The notes beneath the pieces are model-generated. The model was not told the origin of the DNA. It did not search any database and was given only the letters and a program-made list of their open reading frames with translations. The translations under genes were made by a program, and so were the position numbers. 64,000 bases of DNA from positions 310,001 through 374,000 of the forward strand of contig NZ_SRUZ01000007.1 of assembly GCF_004791165.1 (NCBI RefSeq), read 5' to 3'. This document shows positions 1-7,657 of this stretch, piece after piece (positions within the stretch are counted from its first letter, which is position 1; each line of letters starts with the position of its first letter). The DNA comes from Mesorhizobium sp. M8A.F.Ca.ET.218.01.1.1 (GTDB taxonomy: Bacteria; Pseudomonadota; Alphaproteobacteria; Rhizobiales; Rhizobiaceae).

Positions 1-914
1 CCTCGATCCTGCAATTCACCCTTGCCCAAGGGGTGCTGATCGGTCTCGGCACATCGGTGATCTTCGGACCGTTGATCGCCGATATCTCGCACTGGTTCAA
101 TCGTCGCCGCGGCGTCGCCGTCACGGCGGCGGCGGCCGGCAATTACCTCGCCGGAGCGATCTGGCCCACCATCATGCCGACGCTGATCAAGGCGGAAGGC
201 TGGCGCTTCACCTATGCGGCAATCGGCGTCTTCTGCCTGGTCACCATGGTGCCGCTGGTGTTGTTGCTGCGGCGCGGCGCGCCGGAAGCGGCTGCCGCCG
301 GCTCGCCCGGAAGCCGGTCGGTGCAGCCGATTCCTATGTCGCCGGGGGCAATGCAGGCGCTGCTGGTCGTCGCCGGCTTGGGTTGCTGCGTGGCGATGTC
401 GATGCCCCAGGTTCACATCGTCGCCTATTGCATGGATCTTGGCTACGGCATGGCGCATGGCGCCGACATGCTGTCGATCATGATGGCGGCGGGCGTCGTC
501 AGCCGGCTTGCCTCGGGCTTCGTCGCCGACCGCATCGGCGGCGTCAAAACCCTGCTCATCGGCTCGGTGCTGCAATGCCTGTCATTGCTATTCTATATCC
601 CGTTCGACGGGCTCGCCTCGCTCTATGTCGTGTCGCTGGTCTTCGGCCTGTCACAAGGCGGCATCGTGCCTTGCTATGCGATCATCGTGCGCGAGTACCT
701 GCCGGCCAAGGAGGCCGGCCAGCGTATCGGTATCGTCATGATGGCGACGATTTTCGGCATGGCGATCGGCGGCTGGATGTCGGGCTGGATCTACGACCTG
801 ACCGGCTCGTACGCCGCCGCGTTCCTGAACGGCATCGCCTGGAACCTCTTGAACATACTGGCGATCGGCCTGTTCATGTGGAAGGCGAGGCACAGGGCCG
901 CCTTAGCCGCCTGA
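1..914 (+). CDS. MFS transporter, C-terminal part (5' end outside window)
   Basis: The reading frame is open from base 3 to a TGA at 912-914, so the gene starts upstream of the window. What remains is about 300 residues of hydrophobic helices. The part near RRRGVAVTAAAAGNYLAGAI resembles the middle of a 12-helix major facilitator. A central polar stretch (GAPEAAAAGSPGSRS) is the usual cytoplasmic loop between the two six-helix halves. FVADRIGG in the second half matches the repeated MFS loop motif G-x-x-x-D-R. The overall look is of the oxalate/formate or monocarboxylate-type branch. The substrate cannot be read from the sequence. A GTG at 33 is an internal valine codon, not a convincing start. 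Confidence 0.85.
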   Translation, partial: SILQFTLAQGVLIGLGTSVIFGPLIADISHWFNRRRGVAVTAAAAGNYLAGAIWPTIMPTLIKAEGWRFTYAAIGVFCLVTMVPLVLLLRRGAPEAAAAGSPGSRSVQPIPMSPGAMQALLVVAGLGCCVAMSMPQVHIVAYCMDLGYGMAHGADMLSIMMAAGVVSRLASGFVADRIGGVKTLLIGSVLQCLSLLFYIPFDGLASLYVVSLVFGLSQGGIVPCYAIIVREYLPAKEAGQRIGIVMMATIFGMAIGGWMSGWIYDLTGSYAAAFLNGIAWNLLNILAIGLFMWKARHRAALAA

Positions 915-1074
915 GGAAGGCCAGGCACAGCCACTCAGTGGCTCGGCTTGACAACAGCCAGTCCCTGCGCGACGCCAGGGGCCGATGGGTGCGGCAACAG
1001 GCCGGTGAGATGGCGACAGCTGGAAATATCGCATTGCGGGCGCGCTTCGATGGCCATGCGCATGGGCCAAGGCC

Positions 1075-2103
1075 TTGATCAAGCCGCGCTCGCGCCGGGG
1101 CGGTGGCCGCCCGACCATATCGGATGTGGCACGCAAGGCAGGCGTCGGCGCCATCACCGTTTCGCGCGCGCTGCGCGAGCCGGTGCGCGTTTCCGAGGAA
1201 CTGCGCCGCCAGATCCTGGCCGCCGTCGAAGAACTTGGCTATGTGCCGGACCCGAACGCACGCGCGTTGGCCTCGGCGCGGGCTGAAGTGTTCGGCGTGT
1301 TGGTGCCTTCGCTGACCAACAACGTCTTCGCCGAGGTGGTGCGCGGCATCTATGACAGCCTGTCGGACAGCCCCTTCCGCATTCAGCTCGGCAACACGCA
1401 CTATTCCGGACTGGAGGAAGAGCGGCTGCTGCAGCTGTTCGGCTCCCAGCGGCCGGCAGCGCTGATCGTTGCCGGCATCGACCAGACGCCCACCTCGCGA
1501 AAGCTCTTGGAGAATGCCGGTTGCCCGGTGGTTCAGGTGATGGAGACCGGACCCGATCCCGTGGACATGATGGTCGGCTTCTCGCATCTCGACGGCGGCA
1601 GGACGGCGACCGAGCACCTGATCGAGGCGGGGTATCGCCGGATCGGTTTCATCGGTGCACGCATGGATCCGCGCTCGCAGCGGCGCCTGGCTGGTTACCG
1701 CGCGGCGATGGAGAGGGCCGGGCTGTTCGACCCGCGCCTGGTCACCACCACGCCGGTGCTTTCCAGCGTGTCGCTTGGCCGTGAATTGTTCCGCGACGCC
1801 CTTGCCAAGATGCCGACGCTCGACGGCGTTTTCTGCAACAATGACGATATCGCGCTCGGTGTGCTGTTTGAATGCCATCGCGCCTCGATCGATGTGCCGA
1901 AGACCATCGGCATCGTCGGCTTCAACGATCTCGAGATGATGCAGGTGGCATTTCCGTCGATCACCAGCATCCGCACCCATCGCTACGAAATCGGCAGGCG
2001 CGCTGTCGCCATGGCGCTGGCGGCCATCGCCGGTGATCGGCCGCAGGAGCGTGTCGTCGACCTCGGCTTCGAGCTCAAGCGGCGCGAGAGCACGGCACGC
2101 TGA
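1075..2103 (+). CDS. LacI-family transcriptional regulator, probable gluconate-type repressor
   Basis: This 342-residue protein has an N-terminal LacI helix-turn-helix (ISDVARKAGVGAITVSRAL, about residues 15-33), the hinge-like segment PDPNARALASARA, then a periplasmic-binding-protein-like sensor domain (FGVLVPSLTNNVFAEV onward) with the usual GIVGFNDLEMMQVAFPSITS near the C-terminus. The frame is closed by a TGA at 1006-1008 and has no ATG before the HTH, so the TTG at 1075 is the best start; the ribosome binding site is weak. It lies directly upstream, on the same strand, of a sugar ABC operon that ends in gluconokinase. A perfect LacI-type palindrome lies between them at 2146-2159. I infer that it represses that operon and responds to gluconate or a related sugar acid. 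Confidence 0.9.
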   Translation: MIKPRSRRGGGRPTISDVARKAGVGAITVSRALREPVRVSEELRRQILAAVEELGYVPDPNARALASARAEVFGVLVPSLTNNVFAEVVRGIYDSLSDSPFRIQLGNTHYSGLEEERLLQLFGSQRPAALIVAGIDQTPTSRKLLENAGCPVVQVMETGPDPVDMMVGFSHLDGGRTATEHLIEAGYRRIGFIGARMDPRSQRRLAGYRAAMERAGLFDPRLVTTTPVLSSVSLGRELFRDALAKMPTLDGVFCNNDDIALGVLFECHRASIDVPKTIGIVGFNDLEMMQVAFPSITSIRTHRYEIGRRAVAMALAAIAGDRPQERVVDLGFELKRRESTAR

Positions 2104-2145
2104 AGCAGTTTAGACCCTGCTGAAATCAGCCTTTACAGGCATTCT

Positions 2146-2159
2146 TGGTAGCGCTACCA
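2146..2159. promoter_or_regulatory. LacI-family operator (perfect 14-bp palindrome)
   Basis: TGGTAGCGCTACCA is its own reverse complement and carries the central CG of classical LacI/GalR-family operators. It lies 43 bases after the LacI-type gene and about 235 bases before the binding-protein start codon. It is the natural binding site for the adjacent regulator. Confidence 0.75.
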
Positions 2160-2185
2160 TTCGAACCGGCATCAAGTCTAAGCGC

Positions 2186-2227
2186 TGTTTATTATACATA
2201 AGCGACAGAATTTTCCTTGTTTATTAT
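2186..2227 (+). repeat. Direct repeat TGTTTATTAT, two copies 32 bp apart, in the ABC operon leader
   Basis: Identical 10-mers occur at 2186-2195 and 2218-2227 inside an AT-rich stretch (about 2185-2250) that contrasts with the GC-rich surroundings. The 32-bp spacing is close to three helical turns. This is probably the promoter region of the downstream operon, but no sigma-70 element could be assigned with confidence. Confidence 0.4.
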
Positions 2228-2392
2228 TGATAATATGATACTTTCGTTGCAGCTTAAGGAAGCAACGAGGAGGGAGAGGTCGGTGCTGGCCACCTGACGT
2301 GCGTGGCCGGCCAGGGCGGGAGGTGCTGGGGCGAACACGTCATTCTACTGCAGCTAACAAACAAGTCAGAACTGCAACTGGGAGGAATATCG

Positions 2393-3520
2393 ATGATCAA
2401 GTCACTCGTTGGTGGCATCGTTGCCGCCACTGCATTCGTCATGTTGAGCTCAGCGGCGATGGCCGGAGGCCCGGAAATCGTCAAGGGACCGGCAGCCGAG
2501 CCGGACTGCTTTGCCCCATGGGCAGCCGATACGCAATTCTTCAAGTTTCCCAAGAAGGCCGGACCATACCGCATTGCGTTGGCCAACGGCTACATCGCCA
2601 ACACCTGGCGCATCCAGATGGTGCAGACCGCCAAGGCGTATGCGGCACAGCCGGATGTCGCCAAAAAGCTGAAGGAATTCAAGGTCGTGTCGACGGGCGA
2701 GGACGTCCCGGCGCAGATCTCCGCGATCAACAATTTCATCGATTCCGGCTTTGACGCGATCGTCGTCAACGCGCAGAACCCAACCGCATTCGGACCAGTC
2801 ATCAAGCGTGCGAAGGAGGCCGGTGTCGTGCTGGTCGCCTTCGACAACATCCTCGACACCAAGGATGCCATCAACGTCAATGTCGACCAGAAGGGCCTTG
2901 GCGCGTTGTGGGGCAAGTGGTTGGTCTCGCATGTCCCGAACGGCGGAAAGGTACTCGAAGTGCGCGGCGTCGCCGGCACTTCCGTCGACACGGACCGTCA
3001 TGCCGGCATCCACGAGGTCCTCGACGGCTCCGGCAAGAAATGGGAAGTCACCGAGGTGGTCGGCAAATGGGACGACGGCGTTGCCCAGAAAGCCACGGCG
3101 GACGCGATTGCCACAAACGGCCCGTTCGACGGCATCACCGGGCAAGGCGGCGACACCGGCATCGTGCAGGCGATGATGGATGCCAAGCATCCATTCGTTC
3201 CGTTCGGCGGCGAGACGGAGAACGGTTTTCGCAAGTTCTGTGCCGCGCATGCCGGCGACGGCTTGAAGTGCTCTTCGGCCGGCACCGGCCCCGCCCAGGT
3301 GGCGGTGGCAATCAAGACGGCAATCGCGGCCCTCGAAGGCAATGTCGTGCCGCAATCGGTGAAGCTGCCGCTGGCTATTGTGGAGGATCCGAACTTCAAG
3401 GCTGGCCAGGATTTCTTCCCCGACCAGTCCGACAATTTCTTCGTCGGCAACTCCTTCCCAACCTGCGGCATCAATTTCAGCGCCCAGGAAATCATGGGGC
3501 AGACCAAGGAAAACCAGTAG
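2393..3520 (+). CDS. Sugar ABC transporter, periplasmic substrate-binding protein
   Basis: Start at the ATG at 2393, which has a strong GGGAGGA seven bases upstream; the open frame extends further 5' but without a signal peptide. The 375-residue product begins with a clear signal peptide (MIKSLVGGIVAATAFVMLSS, cleavage near AMA-GG). It has the two-lobed type-1 periplasmic-binding fold of ribose/xylose-type proteins: IALANGYIANTWRIQMVQTA opens lobe 1, AISAINNFIDSGFDAIVVNA is the typical NP-sugar site strand, and DGITGQGGDTGIVQAM lies in lobe 2. It captures the substrate and presents it to the permeases downstream. It is first in a five-gene operon ending in gluconokinase, which suggests gluconate or another aldonate as ligand. 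Confidence 0.9.
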   Translation: MIKSLVGGIVAATAFVMLSSAAMAGGPEIVKGPAAEPDCFAPWAADTQFFKFPKKAGPYRIALANGYIANTWRIQMVQTAKAYAAQPDVAKKLKEFKVVSTGEDVPAQISAINNFIDSGFDAIVVNAQNPTAFGPVIKRAKEAGVVLVAFDNILDTKDAINVNVDQKGLGALWGKWLVSHVPNGGKVLEVRGVAGTSVDTDRHAGIHEVLDGSGKKWEVTEVVGKWDDGVAQKATADAIATNGPFDGITGQGGDTGIVQAMMDAKHPFVPFGGETENGFRKFCAAHAGDGLKCSSAGTGPAQVAVAIKTAIAALEGNVVPQSVKLPLAIVEDPNFKAGQDFFPDQSDNFFVGNSFPTCGINFSAQEIMGQTKENQ

Positions 3521-3536
3521 GCTCACTGCTATCGCC

Positions 3537-3562
3537 GGCGCCGCGGGTCAACCCGCGGCGCC
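3537..3562 (+). promoter_or_regulatory. Intercistronic hairpin after the binding-protein gene
   Basis: GGCGCCGCGGG (3537-3547), loop TCAA, then CCCGCGGCGCC (3552-3562) form a perfect 11-bp GC stem. No T-run follows, so it is unlikely to be a full terminator. Stable hairpins after the binding-protein gene of ABC operons typically protect the upstream mRNA or partly attenuate read-through, giving excess binding protein over membrane parts. Confidence 0.7.
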
Positions 3563-3598
3563 AGCCCTGAAATCCCATGATTGCCCCTGGGAGGGTTG

Positions 3599-5146
3599 AT
3601 GGACGGTGCGGCTCCACTCTTTCGCATGGAAGGCATTTCCAAGCGCTATGGCGGCGTGCGGGCGCTGGAAAAGGCCGAGCTGACGGTCGAGGCCGGCAGC
3701 ATCCATGCCATCCTCGGTGAAAACGGGGCCGGCAAGTCGACGCTGATCAAGGTCATGGCGGGTGTCGTGGCGCCTGATGAAGGCCGCATGATGCTGGATG
3801 GGCGCGAAGTGACCTTCGCTTCGCCCGGTGCGGCGAACAAGGCCGGCATCGTCTGCATCTTCCAGGAATTGTCGCTGATCCCCGAGCTCAGCGTTGCCGA
3901 CAACATCGTCATTTCGGATCCACCCAAACGCTTCGGCATGATCGACCGCAAGGCACAGCGCCGCATCGCCGAGGACGCGCTGGCGCGGGCGGGCGCCGCC
4001 GATATCCATCCGCTGGCGCTGGTCAAGGACCTGCCGCTGTCGCGGCGGCAGATGGTGGAGATCGCCAAGGCCCTGGCGCGCAAGCCACGTATCCTCATCC
4101 TCGACGAGGCGACATCGGCGCTGACGGCTGCGGACGTCTCAAAGATTTTCGCTGTGCTGAAGCGGCTGCGCTCGGAAGGGCTGGCGCTGCTCTACATCTC
4201 CCACCGCATGAACGAAATCGCCGAACTCGCCGATCATTGCACGGTGTTCCGCAATGGACGCAACGTCGCCAGCTACAAGGCCGGCTCGAAGAGCGACAAC
4301 GAGGTGGTCGAACTGATGATCGGCCGCGAGTACAGCCATATTTTTCCGCCCAAGCCGCCAGCGGCAGCGGCCAACGCCGCCCCCAGGCTCGAGGCGCGCA
4401 AATTGTCGTGGGCCGACCGGTTGGACAACATCTCGCTGACCGTCAGGGCAGGAGAGGTCGTCGGCCTCGGGGGGCTCGACGGCCAGGGCCAGCGCGAACT
4501 GCTGCTTGCTTTCTTCGGTGTGCTGCGTGGCCTCTCCGGCGAGGTGCTGATCGACGGCAAGCCGGTGACGATTACCAGCCCGGCGGCGGCCCGCGAGGAT
4601 GGCATCGGCATGGCGCTCATCCCTGAAGACCGCAAGACCGAAGGCCTGATGCTGCCGATGACGGTGCGCGAAAACCTGTCCTTCGCCGCGCTTGACCGGC
4701 TGTCGAAAGGGGGCATCATCGACCGCGCCACCGAGCAGCGGCTGATCGACGACATGGTCGGCCTGCTGGCGATCAAGACGGCCGGTCTCGACATCCCGGT
4801 CGGCGCGCTGTCGGGCGGCAACCAGCAGAAGGTGGTCATCGCCAAATGGCTGATGCGCCAGCCGCGCATCATCCTGCTCAACGATCCGACGCGCGGGATC
4901 GATGTCGGCACCAAGCAGGAAATCTATCAGCTGATGCGCAAGCTGGCGGACGCGGGCGCGGCGATCCTGTTCTATTCGACCGATTATGACGAGTTGATCG
5001 GCTGCTGCGACCGCGTGCTGGTGCTCTATGACGGGGCGGTCAAGCGCGAACTGGTCGGCGCCGAGATCACCGAACGGGCGCTGATATCGAGCGCGCTCAA
5101 CATCCATGGCGAGGAGAGCCCGGTGGGCCTGGGAGCGGAAGCGTGA
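3599..5146 (+). CDS. Sugar ABC transporter, double ATPase subunit (RbsA/XylG type)
   Basis: The ATG at 3599 is preceded by GGGAGGG and preferred over the TTG at 3581. The 515-residue protein has two nucleotide-binding domains. Domain 1 has Walker A GENGAGKST (residues 40-48) and Walker B ILILDEATSAL, but its signature is LPLSRRQ rather than LSVGQQ. Domain 2 has an intact signature LSGGNQQK, but its Walker A-like loop GLDGQGQREL lacks the lysine (normal for this family) and its Walker B reads LLNDPTRGID in place of the usual DEPTRGID. One composite ATP site should therefore work and the other should be degenerate. It energises import by the two permeases that follow; its stop overlaps the next start. 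Confidence 0.92.
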   Translation: MDGAAPLFRMEGISKRYGGVRALEKAELTVEAGSIHAILGENGAGKSTLIKVMAGVVAPDEGRMMLDGREVTFASPGAANKAGIVCIFQELSLIPELSVADNIVISDPPKRFGMIDRKAQRRIAEDALARAGAADIHPLALVKDLPLSRRQMVEIAKALARKPRILILDEATSALTAADVSKIFAVLKRLRSEGLALLYISHRMNEIAELADHCTVFRNGRNVASYKAGSKSDNEVVELMIGREYSHIFPPKPPAAAANAAPRLEARKLSWADRLDNISLTVRAGEVVGLGGLDGQGQRELLLAFFGVLRGLSGEVLIDGKPVTITSPAAAREDGIGMALIPEDRKTEGLMLPMTVRENLSFAALDRLSKGGIIDRATEQRLIDDMVGLLAIKTAGLDIPVGALSGGNQQKVVIAKWLMRQPRIILLNDPTRGIDVGTKQEIYQLMRKLADAGAAILFYSTDYDELIGCCDRVLVLYDGAVKRELVGAEITERALISSALNIHGEESPVGLGAEA

Positions 5147-6123
5147 AAGATTGGCGCTACTGGCTGGCCGAGCAGCGCGGAACGCTGCTGGCGCTCGGCA
5201 TCTTCATCGTCATGTTCGTCATCTACACCTCCAACCATCCGGCGGGCTTCACCGCCAATGTCGTGCAGACGGCCGCGAACAAGGGCGTGCTGCTTGCCTT
5301 CGTCGCCATGGCGCAGACACTGGTCGTCATCACCTCCGGCATCGACCTGTCCGTCGGCATGATCTTCCTGCTCACCAACTGCCTGGCCTCCTGGCTGGTG
5401 GTGGGCACGCCGATGCAGACCACGCTCGGCGTCATCGCCGTGCTGGCGGCGGGCCTTCTGTGCGGCGCCATCAACGGCGCCATCGTCATCTATGGGCGGC
5501 TGCAGCCGATCGTCGCCACCATCGCCACCGGCGCGGTCTATTACGGAGTGGGCCTCCTGCTGCGCCCATTCCCGGGCGGCTCGGTCAACGAGGACCTGGC
5601 CGATGCCATGACAGGACGTTTTTTCGATCTGGTGCCGGCAAGCCTGGTCGTGCTGCTGGCGGTCGTGCTGTTGATCTGGGTGCCGTTCAGCCGTTCGGTA
5701 CTCGGCCGTGCCGCCTACGCGGCCGGCTCTTCGGAAACGGCTGCCTACATGTCTGGCGTGCCGATCCGTCGCGGCAAGTTTGCCGCCTACACACTGGCCG
5801 GCCTGCTGGCCGCGATCGGCGGGCTGTTCCTCACCTTCTTCACCTATACGGGGGAGGCAGCCTATGCCAGCGGCAACGCCTACACGCTGTTTTCGATCGC
5901 GGCCGTGGTGCTGGGTGGCGTCTCCTTGTTCGGTGGCAAGGGCAGTGCCATCGGCGCCATCTTCGGCGCGCTGGCCTTCCGCACGATCGGCGATCTTCTG
6001 TTCGTCTTCGACTTCGATCCGCTCTGGCAGCCGCTGTTCCAGGGCGTTATCCTGCTGGTCGCCGTCAGCCTCGGCGCCTTCGCCCTGTTTCGGGTCCGCA
6101 ACCGGCTGGAGTGGTTCCTGTGA
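5143..6123 (+). CDS. Sugar ABC transporter permease 1 (RbsC type)
   Basis: This 326-residue inner-membrane protein of the BPD_transp_2 (ribose/xylose) family has about eight to ten hydrophobic segments. Family landmarks are MAQTLVVITSGIDLSVG in the first third and FSIAAVVLGGVSLFGGKGS near the C-terminus. It starts with a GTG that overlaps the ATPase stop by four bases (GTGA), which indicates translational coupling. It should pair with the second, different permease to form a heterodimeric channel. Confidence 0.9.
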   Translation: MKDWRYWLAEQRGTLLALGIFIVMFVIYTSNHPAGFTANVVQTAANKGVLLAFVAMAQTLVVITSGIDLSVGMIFLLTNCLASWLVVGTPMQTTLGVIAVLAAGLLCGAINGAIVIYGRLQPIVATIATGAVYYGVGLLLRPFPGGSVNEDLADAMTGRFFDLVPASLVVLLAVVLLIWVPFSRSVLGRAAYAAGSSETAAYMSGVPIRRGKFAAYTLAGLLAAIGGLFLTFFTYTGEAAYASGNAYTLFSIAAVVLGGVSLFGGKGSAIGAIFGALAFRTIGDLLFVFDFDPLWQPLFQGVILLVAVSLGAFALFRVRNRLEWFL

Positions 6124-7106
6124 GCGAGACGACCTTGGGCGGCATTGCCGGCCGCATGCCGAAATTCATCCGCCGCGCCGATCCGGCGGTGCTGACGGCC
6201 TTTGCCTGCATCGTGGTGCTGCTGTTGGTGGGCAGCCTCTATTCGCGCAGCTTCCTGTCGCCTGAATATCTCTTGCAGCAGCTCAAGGTGGCTTCGTTCC
6301 TTGGCGTCATTGCCACCGGCATGATGCTGGTCATCCTGCTCGGCCAGATCGACCTGTCGGTGCCGTGGTCGGTGGCGGCGGGCGCGATGATGGCCTGCGC
6401 GGCGGCGGCCTATGGTCCGGCCGGCGTGGTGCTGGCGATCCCGTTTGGCATCTTCTGTGGCGTGCTGATCGGCGTCGTCAACGGCATTGGCGTCGCCTAT
6501 CTGCGCATCCCCTCGATGATCATCACGCTGGCCACCAACGCCGTCGCGCAAGGGCTGATGGTGGTCTACACCGGGGGATTCTCGCCGCAGGATTCGGCCA
6601 CCGGCGCCATGCGCTACCTGGCCACCGGCTTCACCATTCCGGGCGTCCCCAACGCGGTCATCATCTGGGCGCTGATCGGGGCCGCGATGGTGTTCGTGCT
6701 GACCCGCAGCGGTTTTGGCCGCGCGGTCTATGGCATCGGCAACCGCGAGCGCGCCGCCTATCTCTCCGGCATCGACACAAGACGCGTGGTGATGATCGCT
6801 TTTGCCGTCTCCGGCGGGCTCTCCGCCTTTGGCGGCGTGCTGCTGGCGGGTTACGCCTCCAAGGCGGCGCAATCTATGGGGGATGCCTATCTGCTGCCGT
6901 CGATCGCGGCCGTCGTGCTCGGTGGCACCTCGATCCTGGGTGGGCGCGGCTCCTATCTCGGCACGGTCGCGGGCGTGATCCTGATCACGCTGCTGCAATC
7001 CATCCTGTCGGTCATGCAGATGCCCGAGGCGGGACGGCAGATCATCTATGGCGTCGTCATCGTCGCCATGCTCCTTCTCTACGGCCGCGCGCCGGCGAGC
7101 CGCTGA
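6120..7106 (+). CDS. Sugar ABC transporter permease 2 (RbsC type)
   Basis: This second 328-residue BPD_transp_2 permease begins at a GTG overlapping the stop of permease 1 by four bases; the open frame upstream of that is the antiphase of permease 1. Landmarks are MMLVILLGQIDLSVPWSVAA and PSIAAVVLGGTSILGGRGS. The N-terminus is more polar than that of permease 1 (SETTLGGIAGRMPKFIRRAD). Two non-identical permeases with one double ATPase is a common rhizobial arrangement for pentose, polyol or sugar-acid uptake. Confidence 0.9.
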   Translation: MSETTLGGIAGRMPKFIRRADPAVLTAFACIVVLLLVGSLYSRSFLSPEYLLQQLKVASFLGVIATGMMLVILLGQIDLSVPWSVAAGAMMACAAAAYGPAGVVLAIPFGIFCGVLIGVVNGIGVAYLRIPSMIITLATNAVAQGLMVVYTGGFSPQDSATGAMRYLATGFTIPGVPNAVIIWALIGAAMVFVLTRSGFGRAVYGIGNRERAAYLSGIDTRRVVMIAFAVSGGLSAFGGVLLAGYASKAAQSMGDAYLLPSIAAVVLGGTSILGGRGSYLGTVAGVILITLLQSILSVMQMPEAGRQIIYGVVIVAMLLLYGRAPASR

Positions 7107-7108
7107 CG

Positions 7109-7657
7109 GTGGACGAAAAGGCAGCGCAGGCGCCGACGGGCGCTTCCGGTTTGGCACCTCCGGCTATCGTGGTGATGGGCGTCGCCGGCTGCGGCAAGTC
7201 AGCCTTCGGTCTCGCGCTGGCCGCCGCGCTGGGTGCCGTCTTCATCGAGGGCGACAGGCTGCATCCGCCCGAAAACGTCGCCCGCATGGCGCGGGGCGAG
7301 CCGCTCACCGATCAACTGCGCGAGGGCTGGCTCGACGCGATCGGCGAGCAGATCGCGGCGTCGATCGGCAACGGCCAAGGTGTGGTCGCCGCCTGCTCGG
7401 CGCTGAAGCGCGGCTATCGCGAGCGGCTGCGCGGCTTTTGCCCCGATATCGTCTTCCTCTATCTGGAGATCGATCCGGCCACCGCACGGCGGCGCGTCGG
7501 CAACCGCAAGGGCCATTTCATGCCGGCAAGCCTGGTCGACAGCCAGTTCGCCATCCTGGAGCCGCCGGGCCAAGACGAGCGGGCATTGACGCTCGACGCG
7601 ACGCAGCCGGTCGACGAACTCGTCACCCAGGCATTGCGCTCGATGCGCCGCTCATGA
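7109..7657 (+). CDS. gntK: Gluconokinase (ATP:D-gluconate 6-phosphotransferase)
   Basis: This 182-residue P-loop kinase phosphorylates gluconate to 6-phosphogluconate for the Entner-Doudoroff and pentose phosphate routes. Walker A is GVAGCGKS (about residues 27-34). The family motifs follow: FIEGDRLHPPENVARMARG, PLTDQLREGWLDAI, ACSALKRGYRERLR and NRKGHFMPASLVDSQFAILE. The GTG at 7109 lies two bases after the permease stop, so it is the last gene of the transport operon. Its presence is the best evidence for the transporter substrate. It converges on and overlaps the next gene by six bases. Confidence 0.93.
   Translation: MDEKAAQAPTGASGLAPPAIVVMGVAGCGKSAFGLALAAALGAVFIEGDRLHPPENVARMARGEPLTDQLREGWLDAIGEQIAASIGNGQGVVAACSALKRGYRERLRGFCPDIVFLYLEIDPATARRRVGNRKGHFMPASLVDSQFAILEPPGQDERALTLDATQPVDELVTQALRSMRRS

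Noticed and set aside
5106..6119. Fusion of the two sugar permeases into one 666-codon frame
   Set aside because: The upstream half is an out-of-phase reading of permease 1, which itself has family motifs. The second permease starts at the GTG at 6120.
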